Shown here in pieces: positions 1 through 4,720 of a stretch of DNA of 5,649 bases. The position numbers and the translations under genes are program-made. Under the pieces are notes generated by a model. It had not been told where the DNA came from. It saw only the letters and a list, made by a program, of their open reading frames with translations, and searched no databases. How positions within the stretch are numbered: the first letter of the stretch is position 1; every line of letters starts with the position of its first letter. The DNA is from Burkholderiales bacterium (GTDB taxonomy: Bacteria > Pseudomonadota > Gammaproteobacteria > Burkholderiales > Burkholderiaceae_C), in NCBI GenBank assembly GCA_025354615.1, contig JANXMO010000656.1, positions 1 through 5,649 of the forward strand, in the 5' to 3' direction.

Positions 1-1
1 C

Positions 2-127
2 AGCAATTTGACGCCCGTGTTCGCCGCGCTGCTGTCCGCCGCGCTGCTGGGAGAAGCGCCGCAGCTATTTCACGCTGCCGCGTTCGGATTGATCGTTGCC
101 GGCATTGCGTTTTCCGCCCTGCGTTGA
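2..127 (+). CDS. EamA/DMT-family transporter, C-terminal fragment
   Basis: This is the 3' end of a gene that begins before the window: 41 codons and a TGA stop. The visible residues read SNLTPVFAALLSAALLGEAP followed by a second hydrophobic stretch (FGLIVAGIAFSAL). The LTPVFAALL...LLGE wording followed by a closing helix of the AGGxLIxxGV type is characteristic of the end of the second EamA repeat in drug/metabolite-transporter (DMT) inner-membrane proteins, here transmembrane helices 9 and 10. Such proteins are usually about 280-310 residues with ten helices and export or exchange small metabolites. The substrate cannot be read from this fragment. It lies on the same strand as msrB but more than 90 bases upstream, so it is probably a separate unit. 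The family is fairly sure; the specific function is unknown. Confidence 0.75.
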   Translation, partial: SNLTPVFAALLSAALLGEAPQLFHAAAFGLIVAGIAFSALR

Positions 128-218
128 CGCTGTGGGCCGAAGGGAAATTCGATGCACCCAGTCTGGTCACGATTTGTTGAATATTTGGTGAGGACTTCGT
201 AAACCTGCGAGGATTAAA

Positions 219-230
219 GTGATCCATCAC
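219..230. repeat. 12-base palindrome before msrB (5-base arms, 2-base centre)
   Basis: GTGATCCATCAC is a perfect inverted repeat of GTGAT/ATCAC around CC. If msrB starts at the GTG at 252, this palindrome lies in the 5' leader 21 bases upstream and could be an operator half-site. If the gene starts at 219, the palindrome is its first four codons. At this length, chance is a real possibility. Confidence 0.25.
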
Positions 231-240
231 AGACCCTCTC

Positions 241-245
241 AGGAG
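241..245 (+). promoter_or_regulatory. Ribosome binding site supporting the msrB start at 252
   Basis: AGGAG stands six bases before the GTG at 252, a strong Shine-Dalgarno match at ideal spacing. The competing GTG at 219 also has a fair site (GAGG at 209-212, six bases away). The 252 start is preferred because its site is stronger and because it puts the twin-arginine pair four residues from the N-terminus, as in typical export signals. Confidence 0.5.
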
Positions 246-251
246 CCGCTC

Positions 252-713
252 GTGTTCAATCGCAGACACCTCTTCTTCGCCAGTTTGCTGCCTTGGCAAG
301 CCGCATTTGCCAACGAGCGTTTTGAAGTGACCTACACCGACGCCGAATGGCGCAAACGCCTGAGCGCCGAGCAATACCGCGTGCTGCGCAAGGAAGGCAC
401 CGAGCCGGCGTTCAGCCATCCATTGAACAACGAGCACCGCGCCGGCACGTTTTCATGCGCCGGCTGCGCCCTGCCCTTGTTCGCATCGGCAACCAAATTT
501 GACAGCGGAACGGGCTGGCCGAGCTTTTACAAGCCGCTCGACAACGCCGTGGCCACACGCGTTGACACTGACTACGGCATGCGGCGAACCGAAGTGCACT
601 GCCGCCGCTGCGGCGGCCACCTGGGCCATGTGTTCGATGACGGGCCCAAACCCACCGGCTTGCGTTACTGCATGAACGGCGTGTCGCTGGCTTTTGCACC
701 GCAAGCCAAATAG
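252..713 (+). CDS. msrB: Peptide-methionine (R)-S-oxide reductase MsrB, exported (twin-arginine signal)
   Basis: MsrB reduces methionine-R-sulfoxide in proteins back to methionine. In the 153-residue form starting with GTG at 252, the N-terminus reads MFNRRHLFFASLLPWQAAFA, a twin-arginine pair plus a short hydrophobic stretch and a plausible AFA cleavage site, so the enzyme is probably periplasmic. The SelR/MsrB domain fills the rest. In numbering from the upstream GTG at 219 (164 residues), the zinc pairs are C80/C83 (CAGC) and C128/C131 (CRRC). The signature KFDSGTGWPSFYKPL is at 93-107, HLGHVFDDGP at 134-143, and the catalytic cysteine is C151 in GLRYCMNG. T98 sits where E. coli MsrB has Cys63, the usual resolving cysteine, so this is a one-cysteine type. 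The motif after the nucleophile is CMNG rather than the common CxNS. It precedes msrA by 121 bases on the same strand, probably one functional unit. Function is sure; the exact start (252 or 219) and Tat versus Sec route are less so. Confidence 0.95.
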   Translation: MFNRRHLFFASLLPWQAAFANERFEVTYTDAEWRKRLSAEQYRVLRKEGTEPAFSHPLNNEHRAGTFSCAGCALPLFASATKFDSGTGWPSFYKPLDNAVATRVDTDYGMRRTEVHCRRCGGHLGHVFDDGPKPTGLRYCMNGVSLAFAPQAK

Positions 714-822
714 CGATGCAAGCTGGTGGCTGCGCCTATCGCCCGTTCACCACTGCATTGCCAGATCCAACTTCGACCCTCACATGACGGCGCAGGTCTT
801 CATGTTCACTTGGCACCGCTTT

Positions 823-828
823 GAAAGG
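823..828 (+). promoter_or_regulatory. Ribosome binding site supporting the msrA start at 835
   Basis: GAAAGG lies six bases before the ATG at 835. In-frame alternatives are an ATG at 802 (GCAGG five bases upstream), one at 784 (no site) and one at 694 (overlapping the end of msrB). The 835 start gives a compact signal peptide and the best-placed site of the set, though 802 cannot be excluded. Confidence 0.5.
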
Positions 829-834
829 CACCTC

Positions 835-1587
835 ATGCTCCGCGCTCCTTCCACCTCTACCCATTCGACTTCGCGGTTGCCGCGCCGCCACATGCTGCGG
901 TGGTTGGCCAGCATGGCCGCCATTGCAGCCGGCCCGCTGCTGCTGTGGCAGGCCAGCAGCGCTGCGCCAGGCGAAGCCGTGCCGCTCGCGCCGCCGCTGC
1001 AAGACGTCTCTGCCGGCCCGTCCCACAAAGAAAAAGCCATCTTCGCAGGCGGCTGCTTCTGGGGTGTGCAGGGCGTTTACCAACACCTGCGGGGCGTGCA
1101 GCGCGTGGTGTCGGGTTACAGCGGCGGCAACGCCAACACCGCGACCTACCCGGCCGTTGGCCGCGGCGATACCGGGCATGCGGAATCGGTTGAAATCACC
1201 TACGACCCGGCACAAGTTTCATACGGCACTTTGCTGCAGGTGTTCTTCTCGGTCGCTCACAATCCAACTGAACTCAACCGCCAGGGCCCGGATACTGGCA
1301 CGCAATACCGTTCGGCCATTTGGGCGACCAATGCCGACCAATACAGAGTCGCCAAGGCCTACATTGCGCAGCTCGACAAAGCCAAATCATTCAAGGCGCC
1401 AATCGTCACGGGCCTGGAAAATGGCAGCAGCTTCTTCGCCGCCGAGGCCTATCACCAGGATTTCATGGCTGAACAGCCCAACCACCCTTACATCGCCGTT
1501 CACGACGCCCCCAAGGTGGCGCAGCTGCAACGGCTGTTCCCCACGCTCTACCGGGCTGAGCCAGTGTTGGTCAAGAAAACGTCGTAG
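835..1587 (+). CDS. msrA: Peptide-methionine (S)-S-oxide reductase MsrA, exported (twin-arginine signal)
   Basis: MsrA reduces methionine-S-sulfoxide, the diastereomer that MsrB cannot repair. From ATG 835 it is 250 residues. Residues 1-45 form an export signal: PRRHMLR at 16-22 resembles the twin-arginine consensus, followed by a hydrophobic stretch (WLASMAAIAAGPLLLW) and an Ala/Ser-rich cleavage region near 41-44. The catalytic domain starts near 64. C74 in GGCFWG is the nucleophile, GYSGG is at 94-98, HAE at 115-117 carries the conserved catalytic Glu117, GPDTGTQYRS at 151-160 holds the conserved Asp and Tyr, and YHQDF is at 206-210. C74 is the only cysteine in the protein; the E. coli type C-terminal resolving cysteines are absent, and the end (HPYIAVHDAPK...LFPTLY) matches the one-cysteine MsrA class. 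It follows msrB on the same strand with no clear terminator between them. The longer reading frame back to 694 would bury the signal and is less likely. Confidence 0.95.
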   Translation: MLRAPSTSTHSTSRLPRRHMLRWLASMAAIAAGPLLLWQASSAAPGEAVPLAPPLQDVSAGPSHKEKAIFAGGCFWGVQGVYQHLRGVQRVVSGYSGGNANTATYPAVGRGDTGHAESVEITYDPAQVSYGTLLQVFFSVAHNPTELNRQGPDTGTQYRSAIWATNADQYRVAKAYIAQLDKAKSFKAPIVTGLENGSSFFAAEAYHQDFMAEQPNHPYIAVHDAPKVAQLQRLFPTLYRAEPVLVKKTS

Positions 1588-1601
1588 AAGTTGAACAAAG
1601 G

Positions 1602-1687
1602 TGTTGGTGCTGTTGATGCCTGTTGCGACTCTGTCTTCAACCCAGCAGACTTCAATGCCGCGCATAGCAATGCGTGTCGCACCAACA
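1602..1687 (+). repeat. 9-base inverted repeat framing the leader of the next gene
   Basis: TGTTGGTGC at 1602-1610 is the exact reverse complement of GCACCAACA at 1679-1687, 68 bases apart. The repeat occupies most of the 114-base gap between msrA and the small secreted-protein gene and ends two bases before the AGGAA ribosome binding site at 1690. As RNA it could form a long-range stem enclosing the hairpin at 1659-1676. There is no U-run after it, so it is not an obvious terminator. Function unknown; a chance match is possible. Confidence 0.4.
1659..1676 (+). other. Hairpin in the leader of the small secreted-protein gene
   Basis: CGCGCAT at 1659-1665 pairs with ATGCGTG at 1670-1676 (seven pairs, one of them G-U) around the four-base loop AGCA. 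It lies inside the 1602-1687 inverted repeat and 26 bases before the ATG at 1702. It could shape translation or mRNA stability, or be a remnant of a transcription signal. Confidence 0.4.
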
Positions 1688-1689
1688 GC

Positions 1690-1694
1690 AGGAA
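1690..1694 (+). promoter_or_regulatory. Ribosome binding site for the ATG at 1702
   Basis: AGGAA lies seven bases before ATG 1702. This selects the start directly in front of a clear signal peptide rather than the in-frame TTG at 1591, which has no site. Confidence 0.6.
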
Positions 1695-1701
1695 ATTCAA
1701 G

Positions 1702-2151
1702 ATGAAACAGACCAGCTTTGCCTTTCACTGCGCCATTGCCGCGCTGTGTGCACTGTCCGCCGTAACGGTTCAGGCCGTGACCCGGGGCAACACCGCCGAA
1801 GGCCGTGCGTTCGTCAGCGGCGGCGTGGGTGAGGAAGAGGCCCGCCAGCTGCAGGCCGAACGTGCACGCTACAGTTTGTCGGTCCGGACTGCCGCCAAGC
1901 GGTCGGGCGCTTTTCTGGCAGATGTGCACATTCGCATTCGCAACGCGGCGCAAACCACCGTGTTCGACCAAGACCTCGATGGCCCCTGGCTGATGATCGA
2001 CCTGCCCGGCGGCCGCTATGAGGTTGAGGCGCGTTTCGCCGGCCAATCTCAGCGCCAGGTCACGACAATCGCCCTGCAGGGGCACCAGCAGCTGGATTTC
2101 CGTTTTGCGTCGGATGCCGATACGGACCCGTCGAAAGCCGCTGCACGGTGA
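1702..2151 (+). CDS. Small secreted protein, carboxypeptidase-regulatory-like domain
   Basis: A 149-residue exported protein of uncertain role. Residues 1-25 form a Sec signal peptide (MKQTSFAFHCAIAALCALSA then VTVQA, cleavage predicted after A25). There is no lipobox, so it should be soluble in the periplasm or secreted. The mature part has a glycine/acid motif SGGVGEEE at 39-46, a short charged helix (ARQLQAERARYSL, 47-59), then alternating strands: VHIRIRNAA (75-83), VFDQDLDGPWLMIDLPGG (87-104), RYEVEARFAG (105-114) and the tail. The pattern of an inner strand, a DLPxGxYEVEA turn and an outer strand is that of carboxypeptidase-regulatory-like or transthyretin-like beta-sandwich domains. 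Similar small proteins are, to my recollection, common in Burkholderiales and usually uncharacterised. No catalytic residues are recognised. It follows msrA on the same strand after a structured 114-base leader, so co-expression is possible but unproven. The gene call is sure, the domain moderately so. Confidence 0.85.
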   Translation: MKQTSFAFHCAIAALCALSAVTVQAVTRGNTAEGRAFVSGGVGEEEARQLQAERARYSLSVRTAAKRSGAFLADVHIRIRNAAQTTVFDQDLDGPWLMIDLPGGRYEVEARFAGQSQRQVTTIALQGHQQLDFRFASDADTDPSKAAAR

Positions 2152-2196
2152 AGCAACGGCATTCCAACAACTATCCGATCGGGACCTGTGCGCGCC

Positions 2197-2210
2197 AGCA
2201 CGGACGTGCT
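2197..2210. terminator. Weak hairpin after the small secreted-protein gene
   Basis: AGCAC at 2197-2201 and GTGCT at 2206-2210 pair around GGAC; as DNA the arms extend to six bases (AGCACG/CGTGCT). It starts 45 bases after the stop at 2149-2151 and is followed only by TTTGG, not a proper T-run. It could be a weak terminator or a protein-binding palindrome. Confidence 0.25.
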
Positions 2211-2266
2211 TTGGCCAAGCGAAAGATGAATTTCGCAAAATCGACAACGCAACGGACAACGAGAAT

Positions 2267-2305
2267 ATGGCGAACCTGTTCATTGCCATCCAAGGACCGC
2301 CTTGA
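2267..2305 (+). CDS. Possible 12-codon leader ORF overlapping the xth start
   Basis: ATG at 2267 opens a short frame, MANLFIAIQGPP, whose TGA (2303-2305) overlaps the TTG start of xth (2302-2304) as TTGA. This stop-start overlap is typical of translational coupling. Its own ribosome binding site is poor (GAG at 2261-2263, three bases away), and xth has a usable site within the short frame, so translation of this ORF is uncertain. It is recorded because xth uses a weak TTG start. Confidence 0.2.
   Translation: MANLFIAIQGPP
2292..2296 (+). promoter_or_regulatory. Ribosome binding site supporting the TTG start of xth
   Basis: AAGGA lies five bases before the TTG at 2302. It supports this rare start codon, which also places the family's N-terminal sequence MKIATWNVNS exactly at residue 1. 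Confidence 0.65.
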
Positions 2306-3075
2306 AAATTGCCACGTGGAACGTCAATTCACTCGCAGTCCGCCTGCCGCAGGTGGTGCAATGGCTGGCCGCCCACCAACCCGATGTGCTGTGCCTGCAG
2401 GAAACCAAGCTCACCGATGACCGGTTTCCGCATGAAGAACTGAAAGCGGCGGCGGGTTACGAATCTTGGGCGTTTGGCCAGAAGACCTACAACGGTGTGG
2501 CATTGCTGTCGCGCAGCGCGGCGGTTGATACCGCACGCAACCTGCCCGGTTTCGATGACGCGCAAGCGCGGGTGCTGACCGCCACGTTCGACGGCATGCG
2601 GGTCATCAACGCGTATTTCCCTAACGGCCAGGCGCCTGACAGCGACAAGTTCGCCTACAAAATGCAATGGCTGCAGGCGCTGCAGGCTCACGTGGCGAGC
2701 GAGCTGAAACGCCACCCGGCGCTGCTGCTGCTGGGCGACTACAACATTGCGCCTGATGACCGCGATGTCTGCGATCCAGCCGCCTGGGCCGGCCAGATCC
2801 ATTGCACGCCGCAGGAGCGAGCGCACTTTCAGGCGCTGCTGGCGCTGGGGCTTGTCGACGCCTTTCGGCTGTTCGAGCAAGCGCCGCGCAGCTGGAGCTG
2901 GTGGGATTACCGCAACCTGGCATTTCGCAAGAACCAGGGCTTGCGGATCGACCACATTCTTGTCAGCGAGGCGCTGCGCCCGCGCGTGGCCGCTTGCGCG
3001 ATCGACAAGCTGCCGCGCAAGAACGAGCGGCCGAGCGACCACGCGCCGGTGTGGGTAGACCTCGGCACGGCGTGA
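2302..3075 (+). CDS. xth: Exodeoxyribonuclease III / AP endonuclease (ExoIII, Xth type)
   Basis: ExoIII is a Mg2+-dependent cytoplasmic enzyme of base-excision repair: it cuts 5' to abasic sites, removes blocked 3' ends and degrades one strand of duplex DNA from the 3' end. The 257-residue product is a complete exonuclease/endonuclease/phosphatase-fold protein, close to the 268 residues of E. coli XthA. Active-site residues are all visible: N7 in WNVNS, E34 in LQETK (metal ligand), Y105 in NAYFPNG, D146 and N148 in GDYNIAP, D217 and H218 in LRIDHIL, and the catalytic pair D246/H247 in SDHAPV. The SWWDYR motif at 199-204 is also typical of the family. The start is TTG, supported by AAGGA and by alignment of the N-terminus. 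It is the last plus-strand gene here and converges with ntrC, with 25 bases between stops and no evident terminator. Confidence 0.97.
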   Translation: MKIATWNVNSLAVRLPQVVQWLAAHQPDVLCLQETKLTDDRFPHEELKAAAGYESWAFGQKTYNGVALLSRSAAVDTARNLPGFDDAQARVLTATFDGMRVINAYFPNGQAPDSDKFAYKMQWLQALQAHVASELKRHPALLLLGDYNIAPDDRDVCDPAAWAGQIHCTPQERAHFQALLALGLVDAFRLFEQAPRSWSWWDYRNLAFRKNQGLRIDHILVSEALRPRVAACAIDKLPRKNERPSDHAPVWVDLGTA

Positions 3076-3100
3076 AGCCAGGCGCGCAAGGCCAAGCCCG

Positions 3101-4615
3101 TCATTCCAACCCCAGTTCCTGAATCTTGCGGGTGATGGTGTTTCGGCCGATGCCCAATTTTTGCGCCGCCTCGATGCGGCGCCCGCGCGTGACGTCCAGC
3201 GCCGCGTGAATCAGCTGCGCCTCGAACTGGCGGGTCAGCATGTCCCATACCCCGGGCACGCCGGACAGCAGCAATTGGCGTGATTCGCGCTGCAAGTCGG
3301 CGAGCCAGCTGGCAGTGGCCGGTGGCACTGCAACTGGCGCTTTCACATCGGCCAGCCCGCCGTCAACCGCCAGTGGCGCGCGGCTGTACCCAGGCAGCTC
3401 GGGCGCCCCGTTGTCAACCGCCAGCGCAGCGCTACTTGCCGCTGGCGCGGGCCAGGCCGGCGCGTCATCGGCCAGTTCAGGCGGCAGGTCTTTCGGCTCA
3501 ACGGTTTGCGCCGGCGCCATCACCGTCAGCCAGTGGCAGATGTTTTCGAGCTGGCGCACATTGCCTGGAAAATCAAAGCGCATCAGCTTTGACAGCGCCG
3601 CCTCGTTGATGCGCTTGGCGTCAACGCCCAGGTCGCGAGCGCTTTTTTGCAGGAAAAACCGCGTCAGCGCCGGCACATCTTCCGGCCGTTCGCGCAACGC
3701 CGGCAGGCGCAGGCGAATGACGTTCAGGCGGTGAAACAGGTCTTCGCGAAAAGCGCCCTGACGCACGCGGTCTTCCAGGTTTTGATGCGTTGCCGCGATC
3801 ACGCGGACGTTGCTTTTCATCGGGTTGTGGCCACCCACGCGGTAGAACTGGCCGTCCGACAGCACGCGCAGCAGCCGTGTCTGCAAGTCGAACGGCATGT
3901 CGCCGATTTCATCGAGAAACAGCGTGCCGCCATCGGCCTGCTCGAAGCGCCCGCGCCGTGTGGTCTGCGCCCCGGTGAAGGCACCGCGCTCGTGGCCGAA
4001 CAGCTCGCTCTCAAGCAAGTCTTTTGGAATGGCCGCTGTGTTGATGGCAACAAAAGGCCCACTGGCGCGTGTGCTGTGCTTGTGCAGCGCACGCGCCACC
4101 AGCTCTTTGCCCGAGCCGGATTCACCGGTGATCAACACCGTCACCAGGCTTTGGCTCAGCCGGCCGATGGCGCGAAAAACGTCCTGCATCGCCGGCGCCT
4201 GACCGAGCATTTCCGGCACGTCGGCCGGCCGGTCGTCGAGCACTTCGTCGCGCCGGCTTTCATCAAGCGCACGGCGAATCAGCTCGACCGCCTTGGGCAC
4301 GTCGAAGGGCTTGGGCAGGTACTCGAAGGCGCCGCCCTGGAAGGCACTGACGGCGCTGTCGAGATCGGAGTAGGCCGTCATGATGATGACCGGCAGGCCG
4401 GGCTGACGCAGTTTGATCTGCGTCAGCAGTTCAATGCCCGAGCCGCCTGGCATTCGGATATCGGACACCAGCACCTGCGGCATGCCGTCTGCCAACGCGG
4501 CCAGCACGTCGCGCGCATTGGTGAAGCTGCGCACCGCCAGGTTTTCGCGGGCCAGCGCTTTCTCGAGCACGAAGCGGATGGATTGGTCGTCGTCAACGAT
4601 CCAGATGGGTTTCAT
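3101..4615 (-). CDS. ntrC: Nitrogen regulation response regulator NtrC (sigma-54 activator)
   Basis: NtrC (GlnG) activates RpoN promoters of nitrogen-scavenging genes when phosphorylated by NtrB. The 504-residue product has three parts. The receiver domain (about 1-120) has the acidic pocket D8-D10, phospho-acceptor D52 in SDIRMPG, T80 and K102 in PKPFD. The AAA+ sigma-54 interaction domain (about 135-370) has Walker A GESGSGKE at 164-171, the sigma-54 contact loop GAFTGA at 211-216, Walker B TLFLDEIGD at 231-239 and REDLFHRLNV at 290-299. A Fis-type helix-turn-helix ends the protein (IEAAQKLGIGRNTITRKIQE, 481-500). Between them, residues about 382-436 form an Ala/Pro-rich linker that makes the protein longer than E. 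coli NtrC (469). The start at 4615 is chosen because GAAGG lies five bases upstream and MKPIWIVDDD is the family N-terminus; an ATG at 4657 would add 14 residues without a binding site. It lies downstream of ntrB, 105 bases after its stop, presumably in the same operon. Confidence 0.96.
   Translation of the reverse strand: MKPIWIVDDDQSIRFVLEKALARENLAVRSFTNARDVLAALADGMPQVLVSDIRMPGGSGIELLTQIKLRQPGLPVIIMTAYSDLDSAVSAFQGGAFEYLPKPFDVPKAVELIRRALDESRRDEVLDDRPADVPEMLGQAPAMQDVFRAIGRLSQSLVTVLITGESGSGKELVARALHKHSTRASGPFVAINTAAIPKDLLESELFGHERGAFTGAQTTRRGRFEQADGGTLFLDEIGDMPFDLQTRLLRVLSDGQFYRVGGHNPMKSNVRVIAATHQNLEDRVRQGAFREDLFHRLNVIRLRLPALRERPEDVPALTRFFLQKSARDLGVDAKRINEAALSKLMRFDFPGNVRQLENICHWLTVMAPAQTVEPKDLPPELADDAPAWPAPAASSAALAVDNGAPELPGYSRAPLAVDGGLADVKAPVAVPPATASWLADLQRESRQLLLSGVPGVWDMLTRQFEAQLIHAALDVTRGRRIEAAQKLGIGRNTITRKIQELGLE
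3362..3424. repeat. Repeated 12-base unit in the NtrC linker
   Basis: GTCAACCGCCAG occurs at 3362-3373 and again at 3413-3424, 51 bases (17 codons) apart and in the same frame. On the coding strand both give Leu-Ala-Val-Asp (residues 398-401 and 415-418), inside the Ala/Pro-rich linker between the AAA+ and DNA-binding domains. This suggests the linker grew at least partly by local duplication. Confidence 0.5.
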
Positions 4616-4720
4616 GCCTGCCTTCAAAGGCGCCCACGCGGCCGCCGGTTGCTTCATTCACGCTTGTTCATTCAACACAGTGATGAGCACCTGGGCCGCC
4701 GCGCCGCCGGCAGGCGCCGC
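4616..4720 (-). other. ntrB-ntrC intergenic gap with GC-rich inverted repeat
   Basis: This 105-base gap lies between the ntrB stop and the ntrC start. GCGCC at 4701-4705 and GGCGC at 4713-4717 form a five-base inverted repeat around GCCGGCA just after the ntrB stop, a possible hairpin without a T-run. At 4621-4625 the minus strand reads GAAGG, the ntrC ribosome binding site. I see no convincing promoter or sigma-54 site, which fits co-transcription with ntrB. The hairpin could reduce read-through or stabilise one segment of the message. Confidence 0.4.

Noticed and set aside
220..225. TGATCC as an ECF sigma -35 element for msrB
   Set aside because: No matching -10 element is found at the expected distance downstream, and the hexamer is part of the palindrome.
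758..785. Possible sigma-70 promoter for msrA (TTGCCA at 758-763, TCACAT at 780-785)
   Set aside because: The -35 match is good, but the -10 matches only three of six positions at 16-base spacing; too weak to call.
694..834. Longer msrA form starting at 694, overlapping the msrB 3' end
   Set aside because: The extra 47 residues carry no signal or domain, and better-placed starts with ribosome binding sites exist at 835 and 802.
2241..2269. Possible sigma-70 promoter for xth (TCGACA at 2241-2246, AATATG at 2264-2269)
   Set aside because: Spacing is 17 bases, but the -10 matches only half the consensus; not distinguishable from chance.
1387..2289. Long minus-strand open frame of 300 codons opposite msrA and the small secreted-protein gene
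   Set aside because: It is antisense to two well-supported genes, has no recognisable domain, and its composition is what a GC-rich complement strand gives by chance.
2329..3042. Minus-strand open frame of 237 codons opposite xth
   Set aside because: It lies entirely within xth, whose active-site motifs are complete; the product has no family resemblance.
3240..3734. Plus-strand open frame of 164 codons opposite ntrC
   Set aside because: It is a Ser/Arg/Ala-rich shadow of the ntrC coding strand with no domain.
4616..4657. Longer ntrC form starting at ATG 4657
   Set aside because: No ribosome binding site is seen before 4657, whereas GAAGG precedes 4615, and NtrC proteins begin at the MKPIWIVDDD sequence.
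4665..4677. TGTT/AACA inverted repeat in the ntrB-ntrC gap as an operator
   Set aside because: The arms are only four bases long with a five-base spacer, and there is no match to a known NtrC or RpoN site.
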